A stretch of 15,301 bases of DNA from Deinococcales bacterium (GTDB lineage Bacteria > Deinococcota > Deinococci > Deinococcales > Deinococcaceae), in NCBI GenBank assembly GCA_025359705.1, contig JANYFS010000504.1, positions 1-15,301 of the forward strand, in the 5' to 3' direction. The notes below the pieces were generated by a model. That model was not told the origin of the DNA and did no database searches. It was given only the letters and a program-made list of their open reading frames with translations. Shown one piece after another: positions 5,270-13,202 of the stretch. Numbering within the stretch: the stretch's first letter is position 1; every line of letters begins with the position of its first letter. A program made the translations under genes and the position numbers.

Positions 5270-6703
5270 ATGAAGCCAAATGAAGTGGTGTTGGGTGTGG
5301 ATTTGGGAACCAGTGGGGTCAAAGTGGTGGCCTTGAACGTGGCAGGGCAGGTCGTTGCCGAGGCCAGTGCGACCTATCCCTTGTACACCCCGCAACCAGG
5401 CTGGACGGAGCAAAAACCGCTCGAGTGGTGGGAAGGATCACAAAAAGCCATCCTCGAGGTGACACAAGCACTTCCTGCCGACGCAGTGGTGCGTGCCTTG
5501 GGTTTGTCGGGTCAGATGCACGGTATGGTGGCCCTCGATCACAGCGGCGAAGTGATCCGTCCAGCTCTACTCTGGAACGACCAGCGCACCGGTGAGGCGG
5601 TGAAAACCCTCGAGGCGGCAATTCCCAAATCCACCTTGATCCAGCGCACTGGCAACCCACCGATTAGCGGATTTCAGTTGCCCAAAGTGATCTGGTTGCG
5701 CCAAAACGAACCCGAAAACTATGCCAAAGTTGCCCATATTTTGTTGCCCAAAGACTATTTGGCCTACAAATTGACCGGTCAAATGCGGGCCGAACCCTCC
5801 GACGCTTCGGGTACAGGCTGTTTTAACCTCGAGGCCAAAGATTGGGATGCGGAAATTTTGGCGGCCTTGGATATTCCGCTTGCTTGGTTCCCACAGGTGA
5901 TCGCCTCCGATGCGGTGGTCGGAACCCTGCACGACGCACTGGCCCAAAGTTTGGGTTTGCCCAAAGATTTACCCGTGGTGGCAGGTGCGGGCGATAACGC
6001 CGCCGCCGCTACAGGCTTGGGCATTTCCAAGCAAAATCCCAAATTGGGCAGCCTTTCGGTAGGCTCGAGCGGAGTAATTTTTGCGCCGCTCGACCGCGCC
6101 CAGCCCGACCCTCAAGGCCGCGTGCATTTGTTTTGCCATGCCGATGGTCAATACAACTTGCTGGGTGTAACCTTGGCTGCCGCCTCGAGCCTGCAATGGC
6201 TCCGAAAAACCCTGTTCCCCAGCTACAGTTACGACCAACTCACCGCTCTGGCGGCCCAAAGTGTTCCTGGCTCGAGGGGTGTAACGTTTCAACCCTACTT
6301 GGCAGGCGAGCGCACGCCGCACCTCGACCCCAACTTGCGGGCCTCGTTCAGTGGGCTTAGCCTTGCCAATACCTCGGCAGATATGGTGCGGGCAGTTCTC
6401 GAGGGGGTGGCCTTTTCCTTGCGCGATGCGCTCGAGATCATCAAACCGCTCAGTTCGCTCGAGGCGTGTGTGGTCACGGGCGGCGGCACCGAGTCCGAGC
6501 TGTGGTTACAAATCATCGCCGATGTTTTGAATATGCCGCTGCACAAACCCGCCTCCGAACAAGGCGCGGCCTTTGGTGCAGCAGTCTTGGCCCTGCGCCA
6601 CATCTTGGGTTCCTATACCCAAGAACCCCACATTGTTGCCACGGTGTTGCCGCAAAATGCCGCCGCCTACCAAGAAGCCTGGGAGCGGTATAAGAGTCTC
6701 TAA
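5270..6703 (+). CDS. xylB: Xylulokinase
   Basis: Phosphorylates D-xylulose to D-xylulose 5-phosphate with ATP in the cytoplasm, feeding pentose into the pentose phosphate pathway. It is a FGGY-family kinase of 477 aa, the usual length. The N-terminal ATP-binding loop GVDLGTSGVK starts at residue 9. QMHGMV (82-87) matches the xylulose-binding Met-His region of XylB. LLWNDQR (about 100-106) is typical of the family. GAGDNAAAATG holds the catalytic base D242. The C-terminal half has YLAGERTPHLDP and the second nucleotide-binding motif VVTGGGTES. The start is supported by AAGGGGA six bases before the ATG. It is a single-gene unit: an inverted-repeat promoter candidate precedes it and a clear terminator follows. 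No xylose isomerase or sugar transporter adjoins it, so a related pentulose or polyol-derived substrate cannot be excluded. Confidence 0.94.
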   Translation: MKPNEVVLGVDLGTSGVKVVALNVAGQVVAEASATYPLYTPQPGWTEQKPLEWWEGSQKAILEVTQALPADAVVRALGLSGQMHGMVALDHSGEVIRPALLWNDQRTGEAVKTLEAAIPKSTLIQRTGNPPISGFQLPKVIWLRQNEPENYAKVAHILLPKDYLAYKLTGQMRAEPSDASGTGCFNLEAKDWDAEILAALDIPLAWFPQVIASDAVVGTLHDALAQSLGLPKDLPVVAGAGDNAAAATGLGISKQNPKLGSLSVGSSGVIFAPLDRAQPDPQGRVHLFCHADGQYNLLGVTLAAASSLQWLRKTLFPSYSYDQLTALAAQSVPGSRGVTFQPYLAGERTPHLDPNLRASFSGLSLANTSADMVRAVLEGVAFSLRDALEIIKPLSSLEACVVTGGGTESELWLQIIADVLNMPLHKPASEQGAAFGAAVLALRHILGSYTQEPHIVATVLPQNAAAYQEAWERYKSL

Positions 6704-6721
6704 AAACCTCGAGCTGTAATG

Positions 6722-6749
6722 CCGCTAGGAAGGTTCTGGCGGTTTTTTT
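6722..6749 (+). terminator. Terminator of xylB
   Basis: CCGCTAG (6722-6728) pairs with CTGGCGG (6736-6742) with one G-U pair and a seven-base loop, followed by seven Ts (6743-6749). It lies about 20 bases after the xylB stop. Confidence 0.85.
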
Positions 6750-6751
6750 GG

Positions 6752-6780
6752 CTCGAGTTTGGCTCGAGGTTTGGCTCGAG
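6752..6780. repeat. Three helically phased CTCGAG sites
   Basis: CTCGAG at 6752, 6763 and 6775 sits within a repeated TTGGCTCGAG unit. Spacings of 11 and 12 bases place the palindromes on nearly the same face of the helix. They lie between the xylB terminator and the first binding-protein gene. Confidence 0.7.
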
Positions 6781-6851
6781 TGAGACGGGAAATGGTCGAA
6801 TACTAGAAATTGCCCAGCAAACCAAATTCGGATTAAAAAACAGATCAAAAA

Positions 6852-6903
6852 ATATCAAGAAACCTCGAGTGATACAGTCTTTATACGCTATTTGTCTTGA
6901 TAT
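6852..6903. promoter_or_regulatory. Widely spaced 8-bp inverted repeat upstream of the first binding-protein gene
   Basis: ATATCAAG (6852-6859) and CTTGATAT (6896-6903) are perfect inverted arms separated by 36 bases. They could be half-sites for a looping regulator. A TATATAAC just after the right arm might hold a -10, but I see no convincing -35. Confidence 0.35.
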
Positions 6904-6915
6904 ATAACTGATCAG

Positions 6916-6960
6916 CTAACCCACTCACTAACCACTTGCTAACCAATCTGCTAAACTTGC
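6916..6960 (+). repeat. Four phased CTAAC/CTAAA repeats
   Basis: CTAAC or CTAAA starts at 6916, 6928, 6939 and 6951, spaced 12, 11 and 12 bases, with similar following bases (CACT, CACTTG, CAATCTG, CTTG). The array sits about 45 bases before the binding-protein start, in the presumed 5' untranslated leader or at the promoter. It may bind a regulator or act in the mRNA. Confidence 0.55.
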
Positions 6961-7000
6961 GCCAAATCTAAACCGTGCTTTGGCACTCGAGGAGAACACC

Positions 7001-8740
7001 ATGAAAAAAGCGCTCTTGATCGCAAGTCTTTTGGCAGGTGCAGGTGTGGCAAGTGTGGCAAACGCCCAAGTGAAAAACCCAGGCGTAATCCTCGAGGCAG
7101 TCACTTCGGACTGGACTTCACTCGATCCTGTGGCCTGTTACGACTTGGTATGTGGTGAAGTTTTGCAAAATACCTTGGACAACTTGGTTTTTTATGATGG
7201 GGCCAATGCGGGTAAATTTGTGCCTTGGCTGGCAACCGAAGTCCCTACCAAGAAAAACGGTGGCATTTCGCCCGACGGCAAAAGCTATACCTTCAAATTG
7301 CGAAGTGGGGTCAAATTTACCGATGGTAGCCCCCTGACCATCCAAGATGTGGAATACAGCATCAAACGGATGTTGGTGGCCTCGAGCGATGATGGTTCGG
7401 TGACGCTACTGACCGAAGCCCTGTTTGGCGATGCCGATGTGGTGCGGGCGGGCGACAAGCCCAAATTCTCGCTCGAGCTGATCAATCAAGCGGTGGTGGT
7501 CAAGGGCGACGCAATTGTGTTTAACCTTGCCAAACCCTTTGCGCCCTTTCTCAGCATTTTGGCCCTGCCCTATATGGGTATTTATTCCAAAGCCGATGCC
7601 ATCAAACGCGGCGAGTGGGACGGAACCGCCGCCACCTGGAAAAAATTCAATAACCCCAAGCTCGAGGATTCCAAATTCGCCAAGTCTCCCCCCCTTGGCA
7701 CTGGCCCCTTTATGCTCGAGCGCTATGACGCGGGTAAAACCCTCGCCCTCAAGCGCAACGAAAATTTCTGGCAAGAAAAAGCCAAACTCTCGAGGGTGAT
7801 TTTTGAATTCGTTAAGGATGAAACCACCCGCATCCAGATGCTCAAAGCGGGCGATGCTGATTTTGCAGGGGTGACACGGGCGCAGTTGGGCCAAGTTGCC
7901 GCCTTCGATGGGGTCAAAGTGGTAGACGGTTTGCCCAACTTGGGCCTAGATTTCATTTTTATGAACCAAAAGATTGACGGCACAGGCACAGGTTTCTTGG
8001 GAAGTGGAACATTAGACGGCAAAGGAATTCCAGCCGACTTTTTCAGCGATTTGAACCTGCGTAAAGGTTTGGCTGCCAGCTTCGATTACACTTCGTTCAT
8101 CAACGAGGTTTTGTTGGGTAAAGCCTTCCAAAACAACACCGTATTGATCAAAGGATTGCTGGGCTACGAAGAAAAAGGCCCCAAATACAAATTTGATAAG
8201 GCGCTTGCCGCCAAATATTTCAAACAAGCCTGGGGTGGTAAGGTCTGGGAGCAGGGTTTTACCGTTCCCGTTTTCTTTAATAGCGGCAACACCACGCGCC
8301 AGCGGGTTCTGGAGATTTTGAAACGTGGGGTGGAATCGATCAATCCTAAATTCAAGATTGAGGTGCGTGAAATTCAACGCTCCGAGCTATTCAAGTTGCG
8401 CTCGAGCAATAAAATAACTCTTTCGGTGGGCAACTGGAGTGCCGATTATGCCGATCCACACAACTTTGCCTTCCCCTTTTTAGCCTCGAGCGGATCTTTT
8501 CCCACCATCATTGGCTACAAAAATGCCACCCTGGATATGTTGATTGACCAAGCGGTGGACGAAACCGACCCCGCCAAACGGGTCAAGCTCTACAAAGCCA
8601 TTCAAAAAATCGGTTTCGACCAAGTGGTACACATTCCTTTGGTACAAACCGTAGGTTATGCCGTCAGCCGCGATTGGATCAAGGGTCGGGTCTATAACCC
8701 GATGTATGCAGGCGACTACTTCTACTTCATCAGCAAATAA
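7001..8740 (+). CDS. Peptide ABC transporter substrate-binding protein 1
   Basis: An extracytoplasmic solute-binding protein of the SBP_bac_5 (oligopeptide/nickel) family, 579 aa, which captures peptides for the permeases encoded downstream. The start is the ATG at 7001, with GAGGAG seven to twelve bases upstream; the Shine-Dalgarno is partly made by a CTCGAG. A signal peptide (MKK, a hydrophobic core, then ANA|Q near residue 22) has no lipobox Cys, so the mature protein is probably soluble in the periplasm. Two Cys (C46 and C51) are shared with the second binding protein and could form a disulfide. The C-terminal SADYADPHNF motif is typical of the family. A strong terminator follows it directly. 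It is paralogous to the protein at 9165-10907. Substrate specificity cannot be read from sequence. Confidence 0.93.
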   Translation: MKKALLIASLLAGAGVASVANAQVKNPGVILEAVTSDWTSLDPVACYDLVCGEVLQNTLDNLVFYDGANAGKFVPWLATEVPTKKNGGISPDGKSYTFKLRSGVKFTDGSPLTIQDVEYSIKRMLVASSDDGSVTLLTEALFGDADVVRAGDKPKFSLELINQAVVVKGDAIVFNLAKPFAPFLSILALPYMGIYSKADAIKRGEWDGTAATWKKFNNPKLEDSKFAKSPPLGTGPFMLERYDAGKTLALKRNENFWQEKAKLSRVIFEFVKDETTRIQMLKAGDADFAGVTRAQLGQVAAFDGVKVVDGLPNLGLDFIFMNQKIDGTGTGFLGSGTLDGKGIPADFFSDLNLRKGLAASFDYTSFINEVLLGKAFQNNTVLIKGLLGYEEKGPKYKFDKALAAKYFKQAWGGKVWEQGFTVPVFFNSGNTTRQRVLEILKRGVESINPKFKIEVREIQRSELFKLRSSNKITLSVGNWSADYADPHNFAFPFLASSGSFPTIIGYKNATLDMLIDQAVDETDPAKRVKLYKAIQKIGFDQVVHIPLVQTVGYAVSRDWIKGRVYNPMYAGDYFYFISK

Positions 8741-8750
8741 TTTAAATTTG

Positions 8751-8795
8751 AAAAACCCTCGAGCCGACCTTTTTTGGAACCGCTCGAGGGTTTTT
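8751..8795 (+). terminator. Terminator after binding protein 1
   Basis: AAAAACCCTCGAGC (8751-8764) is perfectly complementary to GCTCGAGGGTTTTT (8782-8795), a 14-pair stem with a 17-base loop. The stem contains two CTCGAG copies and its T-rich right arm provides the tail. As both arms end in A/T runs, it could work in both directions. Confidence 0.85.
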
Positions 8796-9164
8796 GTATG
8801 AATCCAACTCGAATCGAGCCTAGATACAGATTCACTTAAAAAGCAATTTTTACTTCATGAATGAAATGCCCTGTGGGTGCGAACTTTACAGATGTTTGGT
8901 CGCTCGAGGGACGGGCCAAAAAGTAATCCAAAGCACTACTTGACTAGACGTGTGTTCTGATAGAATCTACCCCCAGTAAAACAAGTTTGTCATCCCGTTC
9001 TTAAATCCAGTCAGAACTGGGGTGCTATGCTTTTCAATAACACCGAATAACACCAAGTACAAAATTGGTCTGGGTGCAATATCAAAATCAACCCACCCGA
9101 TCCGCAAACCTCGAGTTACACACCTATTTTTCATCACCCCTCGAGGGATGCACCAGGAGAATTC
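8796..9164. other. Intergenic leader of binding protein 2
   Basis: About 370 bases with no gene. It contains a candidate promoter (8940-8966), a CCAGT/ACTGG hairpin (9007-9020), a 10-bp-spaced direct repeat AATAACACC (9036-9044 and 9046-9054), and CTCGAG sites at 8902, 9111 and 9140. If the promoter is correct the mRNA leader is about 190 nt, long enough for a structured control element, but I recognise no known riboswitch. Confidence 0.5.
8940..8966 (+). promoter_or_regulatory. Candidate promoter of binding protein 2
   Basis: TTGACT (8940-8945) and TAGAAT (8961-8966) are good -35 and -10 matches, and TGA before the -10 gives an extended -10. The spacer is only 15 bases, shorter than ideal, so the extended -10 may carry the activity. 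Confidence 0.45.
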
Positions 9165-10907
9165 ATGAAGAAAACACTGCTACTCGCTGCTCTGGCCCTT
9201 GGCGCAACCACCCTCACCACCGCTTCGGCTCAATCCAAAGACCCCACCGTGCTAAAAGTGGTCACCATCGAGGGTAATTTCGCCACCTTCGATCCTGCCT
9301 ACTGCTACGACACCGCTTGCTCCAATGTCTTGTACAACGTTCTCGAGGGTTTGTTCACCTACGACGGTGACACCACCACTATTGTTCCTGCTTTGGCTGC
9401 CGAAGTCCCCAGCGTGCAAAACGGCGGCATCAGCAAAGACGGCAAAACCTATACGGTCAATCTGCGTAAAGGTGTGAAATTCACCGACGGAACCCCCGTA
9501 ACCGCCGAAGATGTCAAGTACAGCATTTTGCGTACCCTGATCATCTCGAGCGACCAAGGCGCTGCGGGCTTGCTGCTCGAGCCATTTACCGGCAATGCCG
9601 ATTTGCTGGCTGCTGATACCAAACTCACCTTCGAAGAACTCGACAAAATGATTACGGTCAAAGGTACCGACACCGTGGTCTTCAAACTTGCCAAGCCCTT
9701 TGGCCCCTTTATGCCCACCATGGTCGGCTTTGGCTATGTCTTCTCCAAAAGCGCTGCCCTCAAAGCAGGCGAATGGGACGGTACCGGCAAAGACTGGAAA
9801 GCCCAAATCAACAAAGATATTTCCACCAGCAAATACACCAAAGTGCAACCCGTTGGCACTGGCCCCTTCATGATCGAGCGCAACGACGAAGCCCAAGGCA
9901 CTCTGATCCTCAAGCGCAACGATAGCTACTGGCGTGGCCCTGCCAAACTCAGCCGCGTGATCATCGAAGGCATCAAAGATGACAACACCCGCATCCAAAA
10001 AATCAAAACGGGCGATGCCGATTTCGGTCTGGATGGTGCATACCCTCCCGCTCTGCTCGCCAGCATCGACAGCATTCCTGGTGTGGTAGTGATCAAAAAA
10101 CCTGCACTTACTTTGGCAGGCATTTTCATGAACGAAAAGATTGACGGCAAAAACACCAACTATCTGGGTAGTGGCAAGTTGGATGGAAACGGCATTCCCG
10201 ATAATTTCTTTAGCGACAAGAATGTTCGTAAAGCCATTGCCGCCAGCATCGACTACGACTCTATTGTCAGAGACCTGTTGCAAAACAATGGTCGCCAACA
10301 AAGCAATGTGCTAATCGCAGGCTTGCCTGGCTACAACGAAAACGCCCCCAAATACAAATTTGACAAGGCCGCTGCCACCAAATCCTTTAAAGCCGCTTGG
10401 GGTGGAAAAGTTTGGGAAATAGGCTTTAAATTCCCCGCATTCTTCAATACGGGCAATAGCACCCGTCAAAAACTGCTCGAGATGTTGAAAAAGAACGTGG
10501 AAAGCCTCAACCCCAAATTCAAGATCGAAGTGCGCGAGTTACCCTTCAAGCAAATCTTGAAAGAAGCAGGCGGCAATCAAATGGTCATGTGGAGCGGTGG
10601 CTGGAGTGCAGACTTTGCCGACCCCTACAACTTTGCTCAACCCTTCTTGGCTTCCGACGGCAACTATCCCCGCAACATGAACTACAAAAACGAAACCTTG
10701 GATAAGTTGATTAACCAAGCAGTCAGTGAAAGCAATCCTGCAAAACGCGAACTGCTTTATGCCAAAGTCGCCAAAATGGGCTTTGATGAAGTACCTTTTG
10801 TTGCCACGACCCAAGGTCTTAGCACCTATGTTCAACGTGATTGGGTACAGGGTCGCAACTTTAACCCCATTTTGCTCGATCAGTTCTACTTTATCAGCAA
10901 GAAGTAA
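9165..10907 (+). CDS. Peptide ABC transporter substrate-binding protein 2
   Basis: A second SBP_bac_5 oligopeptide-binding protein, 580 aa. The ATG at 9165 follows AGGAG with good spacing. The signal peptide (MKKTLLLAAL..., cleavage near ASA|Q at residue 22) has no lipobox. It aligns over its full length with binding protein 1, with roughly half the residues identical by eye. Shared features include the N-terminal Cys pair (C47 and C52), PKYKFDKA, NPKFKIEVRE and the WSAD(F/Y)ADP(Y/H)NF motif. It therefore arose by tandem duplication. Codons favour C-ending forms (AAC, ACC, GCC) more than in the neighbours, which suggests high expression, and CTCGAG sites are fewer. A terminator follows, then the two permease genes. 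The two paralogues probably serve the same membrane complex with different peptide ranges; that is inference. Confidence 0.93.
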   Translation: MKKTLLLAALALGATTLTTASAQSKDPTVLKVVTIEGNFATFDPAYCYDTACSNVLYNVLEGLFTYDGDTTTIVPALAAEVPSVQNGGISKDGKTYTVNLRKGVKFTDGTPVTAEDVKYSILRTLIISSDQGAAGLLLEPFTGNADLLAADTKLTFEELDKMITVKGTDTVVFKLAKPFGPFMPTMVGFGYVFSKSAALKAGEWDGTGKDWKAQINKDISTSKYTKVQPVGTGPFMIERNDEAQGTLILKRNDSYWRGPAKLSRVIIEGIKDDNTRIQKIKTGDADFGLDGAYPPALLASIDSIPGVVVIKKPALTLAGIFMNEKIDGKNTNYLGSGKLDGNGIPDNFFSDKNVRKAIAASIDYDSIVRDLLQNNGRQQSNVLIAGLPGYNENAPKYKFDKAAATKSFKAAWGGKVWEIGFKFPAFFNTGNSTRQKLLEMLKKNVESLNPKFKIEVRELPFKQILKEAGGNQMVMWSGGWSADFADPYNFAQPFLASDGNYPRNMNYKNETLDKLINQAVSESNPAKRELLYAKVAKMGFDEVPFVATTQGLSTYVQRDWVQGRNFNPILLDQFYFISKK

Positions 10908-10958
10908 TCCGCTAGAAGTGATCGGCACAACTTGATTTTGTAATGCGTTGAAATCTTT

Positions 10959-10995
10959 ATGCCGAGCAGTTGCCTAATCCGCTGCTCGGCATTTT
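10959..10995 (+). terminator. Terminator or attenuator between binding protein 2 and the permeases
   Basis: ATGCCGAGCAG (10959-10969) pairs perfectly with CTGCTCGGCAT (10982-10992) around a 12-base loop, followed by only a short T-run. Partial read-through would give more binding protein than permease, a common arrangement in importer operons. Confidence 0.75.
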
Positions 10996-11006
10996 GCATT
11001 GGTTGA

Positions 11007-11042
11007 GATCGGCAAAACAAAAATAACATAGAAAAGCCGATC
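11007..11042. promoter_or_regulatory. GATCGGC/GCCGATC inverted repeat before the permease genes
   Basis: GATCGGC (11007-11013) and GCCGATC (11036-11042) are perfect inverted arms with a 22-base AT-rich spacer. GATCGGCA also occurs just after the binding-protein stop (about 10920). This may be an operator for a separate permease promoter, but no clear -35/-10 pair was found. Confidence 0.35.
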
Positions 11043-11115
11043 GAGGGAATATTACTGTACTTGCGAGATGTGCTTGCGAGATCTAACCGAATATAGATTA
11101 AATAAGGAGGGAATG

Positions 11116-12132
11116 GTGCTAACGTTTATTGCTCGGCGCTTGCTGGGTCTACCCCTAGTCATGTTTGGGGTATCTTTGTTGGTTTTTGGGGTAACACAAT
11201 TTTTATCACCCGAGCTAAGAGCTACTGCTTTTATTCGTAGTGAAAAACAAATCAACCAAATTCCCACCATCATCAAGGAATATGGTTTGGATAAAGATAT
11301 TTTTACCCAATACTGGATTTGGCTGAAAAATATCTTACAAGGCCAATTGGGTTGGTCTTCATCCTCTGGGCGTACTGTTGGTGATGCTATTTCAATTTAC
11401 CTGCCTGCAACCGTTGAATTGGCCCTGATTGCAATTATTCCCATTGTACTCTTTGGAGTAATTTTTGGAGTGATTGCAGGGATCAATCGCAATAAATGGC
11501 CCGATCAAGTGGGGCGTATTTTCTCAATTGTTACCTATTCGTTGCCTACTTTCTTGGTCGGAATCACCTTGCTTGCTTTCTTTTATGGTCAACTTCACCT
11601 CTTTGAACCTGGACGTTTGAATACTTTGGTCAGTTTAGATGCAGGTTTAACTACAGTGGATGGTTATTTACTATTCCCGCTGATATTTAAAGGACAATGG
11701 TTTGTGGTTTTGGATCTGCTCAAGCATTTGGTTTTGCCAGTGATCACCCTAACTGTCGTTTCCTCGGGTGGATTAATGCGGGTAGTCCGTTCTTCGGTGA
11801 TTGATCAGCTCGAGCAGGACTATGTACGCACTGCCAAATCTAAAGGCCTCGAGCAGCGCACCATTACGTATAAGCACGTCTTTCGCAATGCACTAATCCC
11901 TGTGATCACCTTAGTGGGAACTTTGTTCTTTGGTTTATTGAACGGAGCTATCATTACCGAAACAGTATTTAACTATCCAGGAATTGGTAGTTTTGCCGCT
12001 CGAGCCGCTTTGCAGTTGGATATTCCTGCTGTACTGGGCTTCGCGCTCTTTGCTGCCCTCGTTATTGCAGTCAGTAACTTGATTGTAGATTTACTTTATG
12101 GAGTAGTCGATCCTCGAATTCGTTATGACTAA
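11116..12132 (+). CDS. Peptide ABC transporter permease (DppB/OppB-like)
   Basis: An inner-membrane subunit of the binding-protein-dependent peptide importer, of the BPD_transp_1 family. I prefer the GTG at 11116, five bases after AAGGAGG; the ATG at 11113 is too close to that ribosome binding site. This gives 338 aa. The first membrane segment is LPLVMFGVSLLVFGV (about 12-27), with five more further on, as in DppB. The cytoplasmic EAA loop that contacts the ATPase is DYVRTAKSKGLEQ (about 235-247), and the C-terminus has the typical VVDPRIRYD ending. The second permease gene starts 39 bases after this stop. CTCGAG sites are fewer and the gene is more AT-rich than xylB or the first binding protein. 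Confidence 0.94.
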   Translation: MLTFIARRLLGLPLVMFGVSLLVFGVTQFLSPELRATAFIRSEKQINQIPTIIKEYGLDKDIFTQYWIWLKNILQGQLGWSSSSGRTVGDAISIYLPATVELALIAIIPIVLFGVIFGVIAGINRNKWPDQVGRIFSIVTYSLPTFLVGITLLAFFYGQLHLFEPGRLNTLVSLDAGLTTVDGYLLFPLIFKGQWFVVLDLLKHLVLPVITLTVVSSGGLMRVVRSSVIDQLEQDYVRTAKSKGLEQRTITYKHVFRNALIPVITLVGTLFFGLLNGAIITETVFNYPGIGSFAARAALQLDIPAVLGFALFAALVIAVSNLIVDLLYGVVDPRIRYD

Positions 12133-12171
12133 GTTTATAACATATTTTGCGGTGATTAAAGGAGATAAATA

Positions 12172-13119
12172 ATGGCTACAGCACTAAGTACATCGCTTTC
12201 CAGCGGAGTTAAAAAAGAGAAGAGTCGCACTGTTGCGGCTAAAGTTTTTCGCAATCCACTGGGTTGGATTGGCGCACTCATCATTGTGGTTTTTGCGTTT
12301 ATTGCGCTCTTCGCCCCACTCATCGCCCCTGTCCCTGATGAAATTAAGAGTTATGGAACCACACTGACAATACCAAACCGCATGATTCAAGTCAGTTTTT
12401 CCCCGCTACCTGTTATCCCCGATGCCAAACATATTCTTGGAGTTTCTGCCGATGGGTATGACATCTTTTTTGGTCTGGTATGGGGTGCAAGAAGTGCTTT
12501 TTTGGTAAGTATTACGGTGGTAGCAATCAGTTTGATTATTGGTTTGATTATTGGAATTTTATCGGGGTACTTTGGTGGTTGGGCGGATAATGTTTTGATG
12601 CGCTTTACTGATATTATTTTTGCATTTCCCGCCCTAGTACTTTTGATTGTATTGGTCGTAGTATTCAAGGGTGGAATCATGACCATTGTATTTGCCTTTG
12701 CTGCTATTGGCTGGGGATCGTATGCACGAGTGCTTCGAGGCGAGATTTTAAAAGTTAAACGCCTCGAGTATGTAGATGCAGCCAGGTCTTTAGGTGCAAA
12801 CGATTTCAGAATTATTATGAAACATGTTTTACCTAATAGTTTAACCACCCTGCTCGTCTTGGTCAGTTTGGATATTGGTACAACCGTAGTTACATTTGCG
12901 GGCTTGTCATTTATTGGTATTGGTGCGCCTGCTGGGTTTCCAGATTGGGGACAATTGATCAACTTGGCAAAGCCTTGGTTGACCGAACTCAACGAACAAG
13001 GCCAGCTTAAATACTGGTTTACTTGGGTTTACCCTGGTATCGCCATTTTGTTGTATTCGCTATCTTGGAACATGTTGGGCGATGCCATTCGGGATGCCAC
13101 CGATCCTAGATCCAAGTAA
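12172..13119 (+). CDS. Peptide ABC transporter permease (DppC/OppC-like)
   Basis: The second inner-membrane permease of the importer, 315 aa, the usual DppC length. The start ATG follows AAAGGAG with good spacing. A basic cytoplasmic N-terminus precedes the first membrane segment (about 33-52), then a periplasmic loop and five further segments. The EAA loop is YVDAARSLGANDFRII (about 200-215), followed by HVLPN. The C-terminal DAIRDATDPRSK is typical of OppC/DppC proteins. It is co-transcribed with the preceding permease. The locus ends here with a terminator; no DppD/DppF ATPase genes follow, so the energising subunits must be encoded elsewhere. Only one CTCGAG site occurs in the gene. Confidence 0.94.
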   Translation: MATALSTSLSSGVKKEKSRTVAAKVFRNPLGWIGALIIVVFAFIALFAPLIAPVPDEIKSYGTTLTIPNRMIQVSFSPLPVIPDAKHILGVSADGYDIFFGLVWGARSAFLVSITVVAISLIIGLIIGILSGYFGGWADNVLMRFTDIIFAFPALVLLIVLVVVFKGGIMTIVFAFAAIGWGSYARVLRGEILKVKRLEYVDAARSLGANDFRIIMKHVLPNSLTTLLVLVSLDIGTTVVTFAGLSFIGIGAPAGFPDWGQLINLAKPWLTELNEQGQLKYWFTWVYPGIAILLYSLSWNMLGDAIRDATDPRSK

Positions 13120-13136
13120 AGAAATATTAAGATAAA

Positions 13137-13170
13137 AGAAACCCCCTCGAGTCTGTAGGGGGTTTCTTGT
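13137..13170. terminator. Bidirectional terminator between the permease operon and trxA
   Basis: AGAAACCCCCT (13137-13147) pairs perfectly with AGGGGGTTTCT (13157-13167) around a nine-base loop. T-rich tails follow on both strands, so it can end the permease transcript and the convergent thioredoxin transcript. A CTCGAG overlaps the top of the left arm and the loop. Confidence 0.85.
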
Positions 13171-13202
13171 TATACTTATTTTTGTACTCGAGAAAAGGGT
13201 TT

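Noticed and set aside
9252..10301. Long minus-strand ORF (349 codons) opposite binding protein 2
   Set aside because: It lies fully inside a well-supported gene with a signal peptide and family motifs. Its translation looks like antisense of a C-ending codon bias, and no Shine-Dalgarno was seen.
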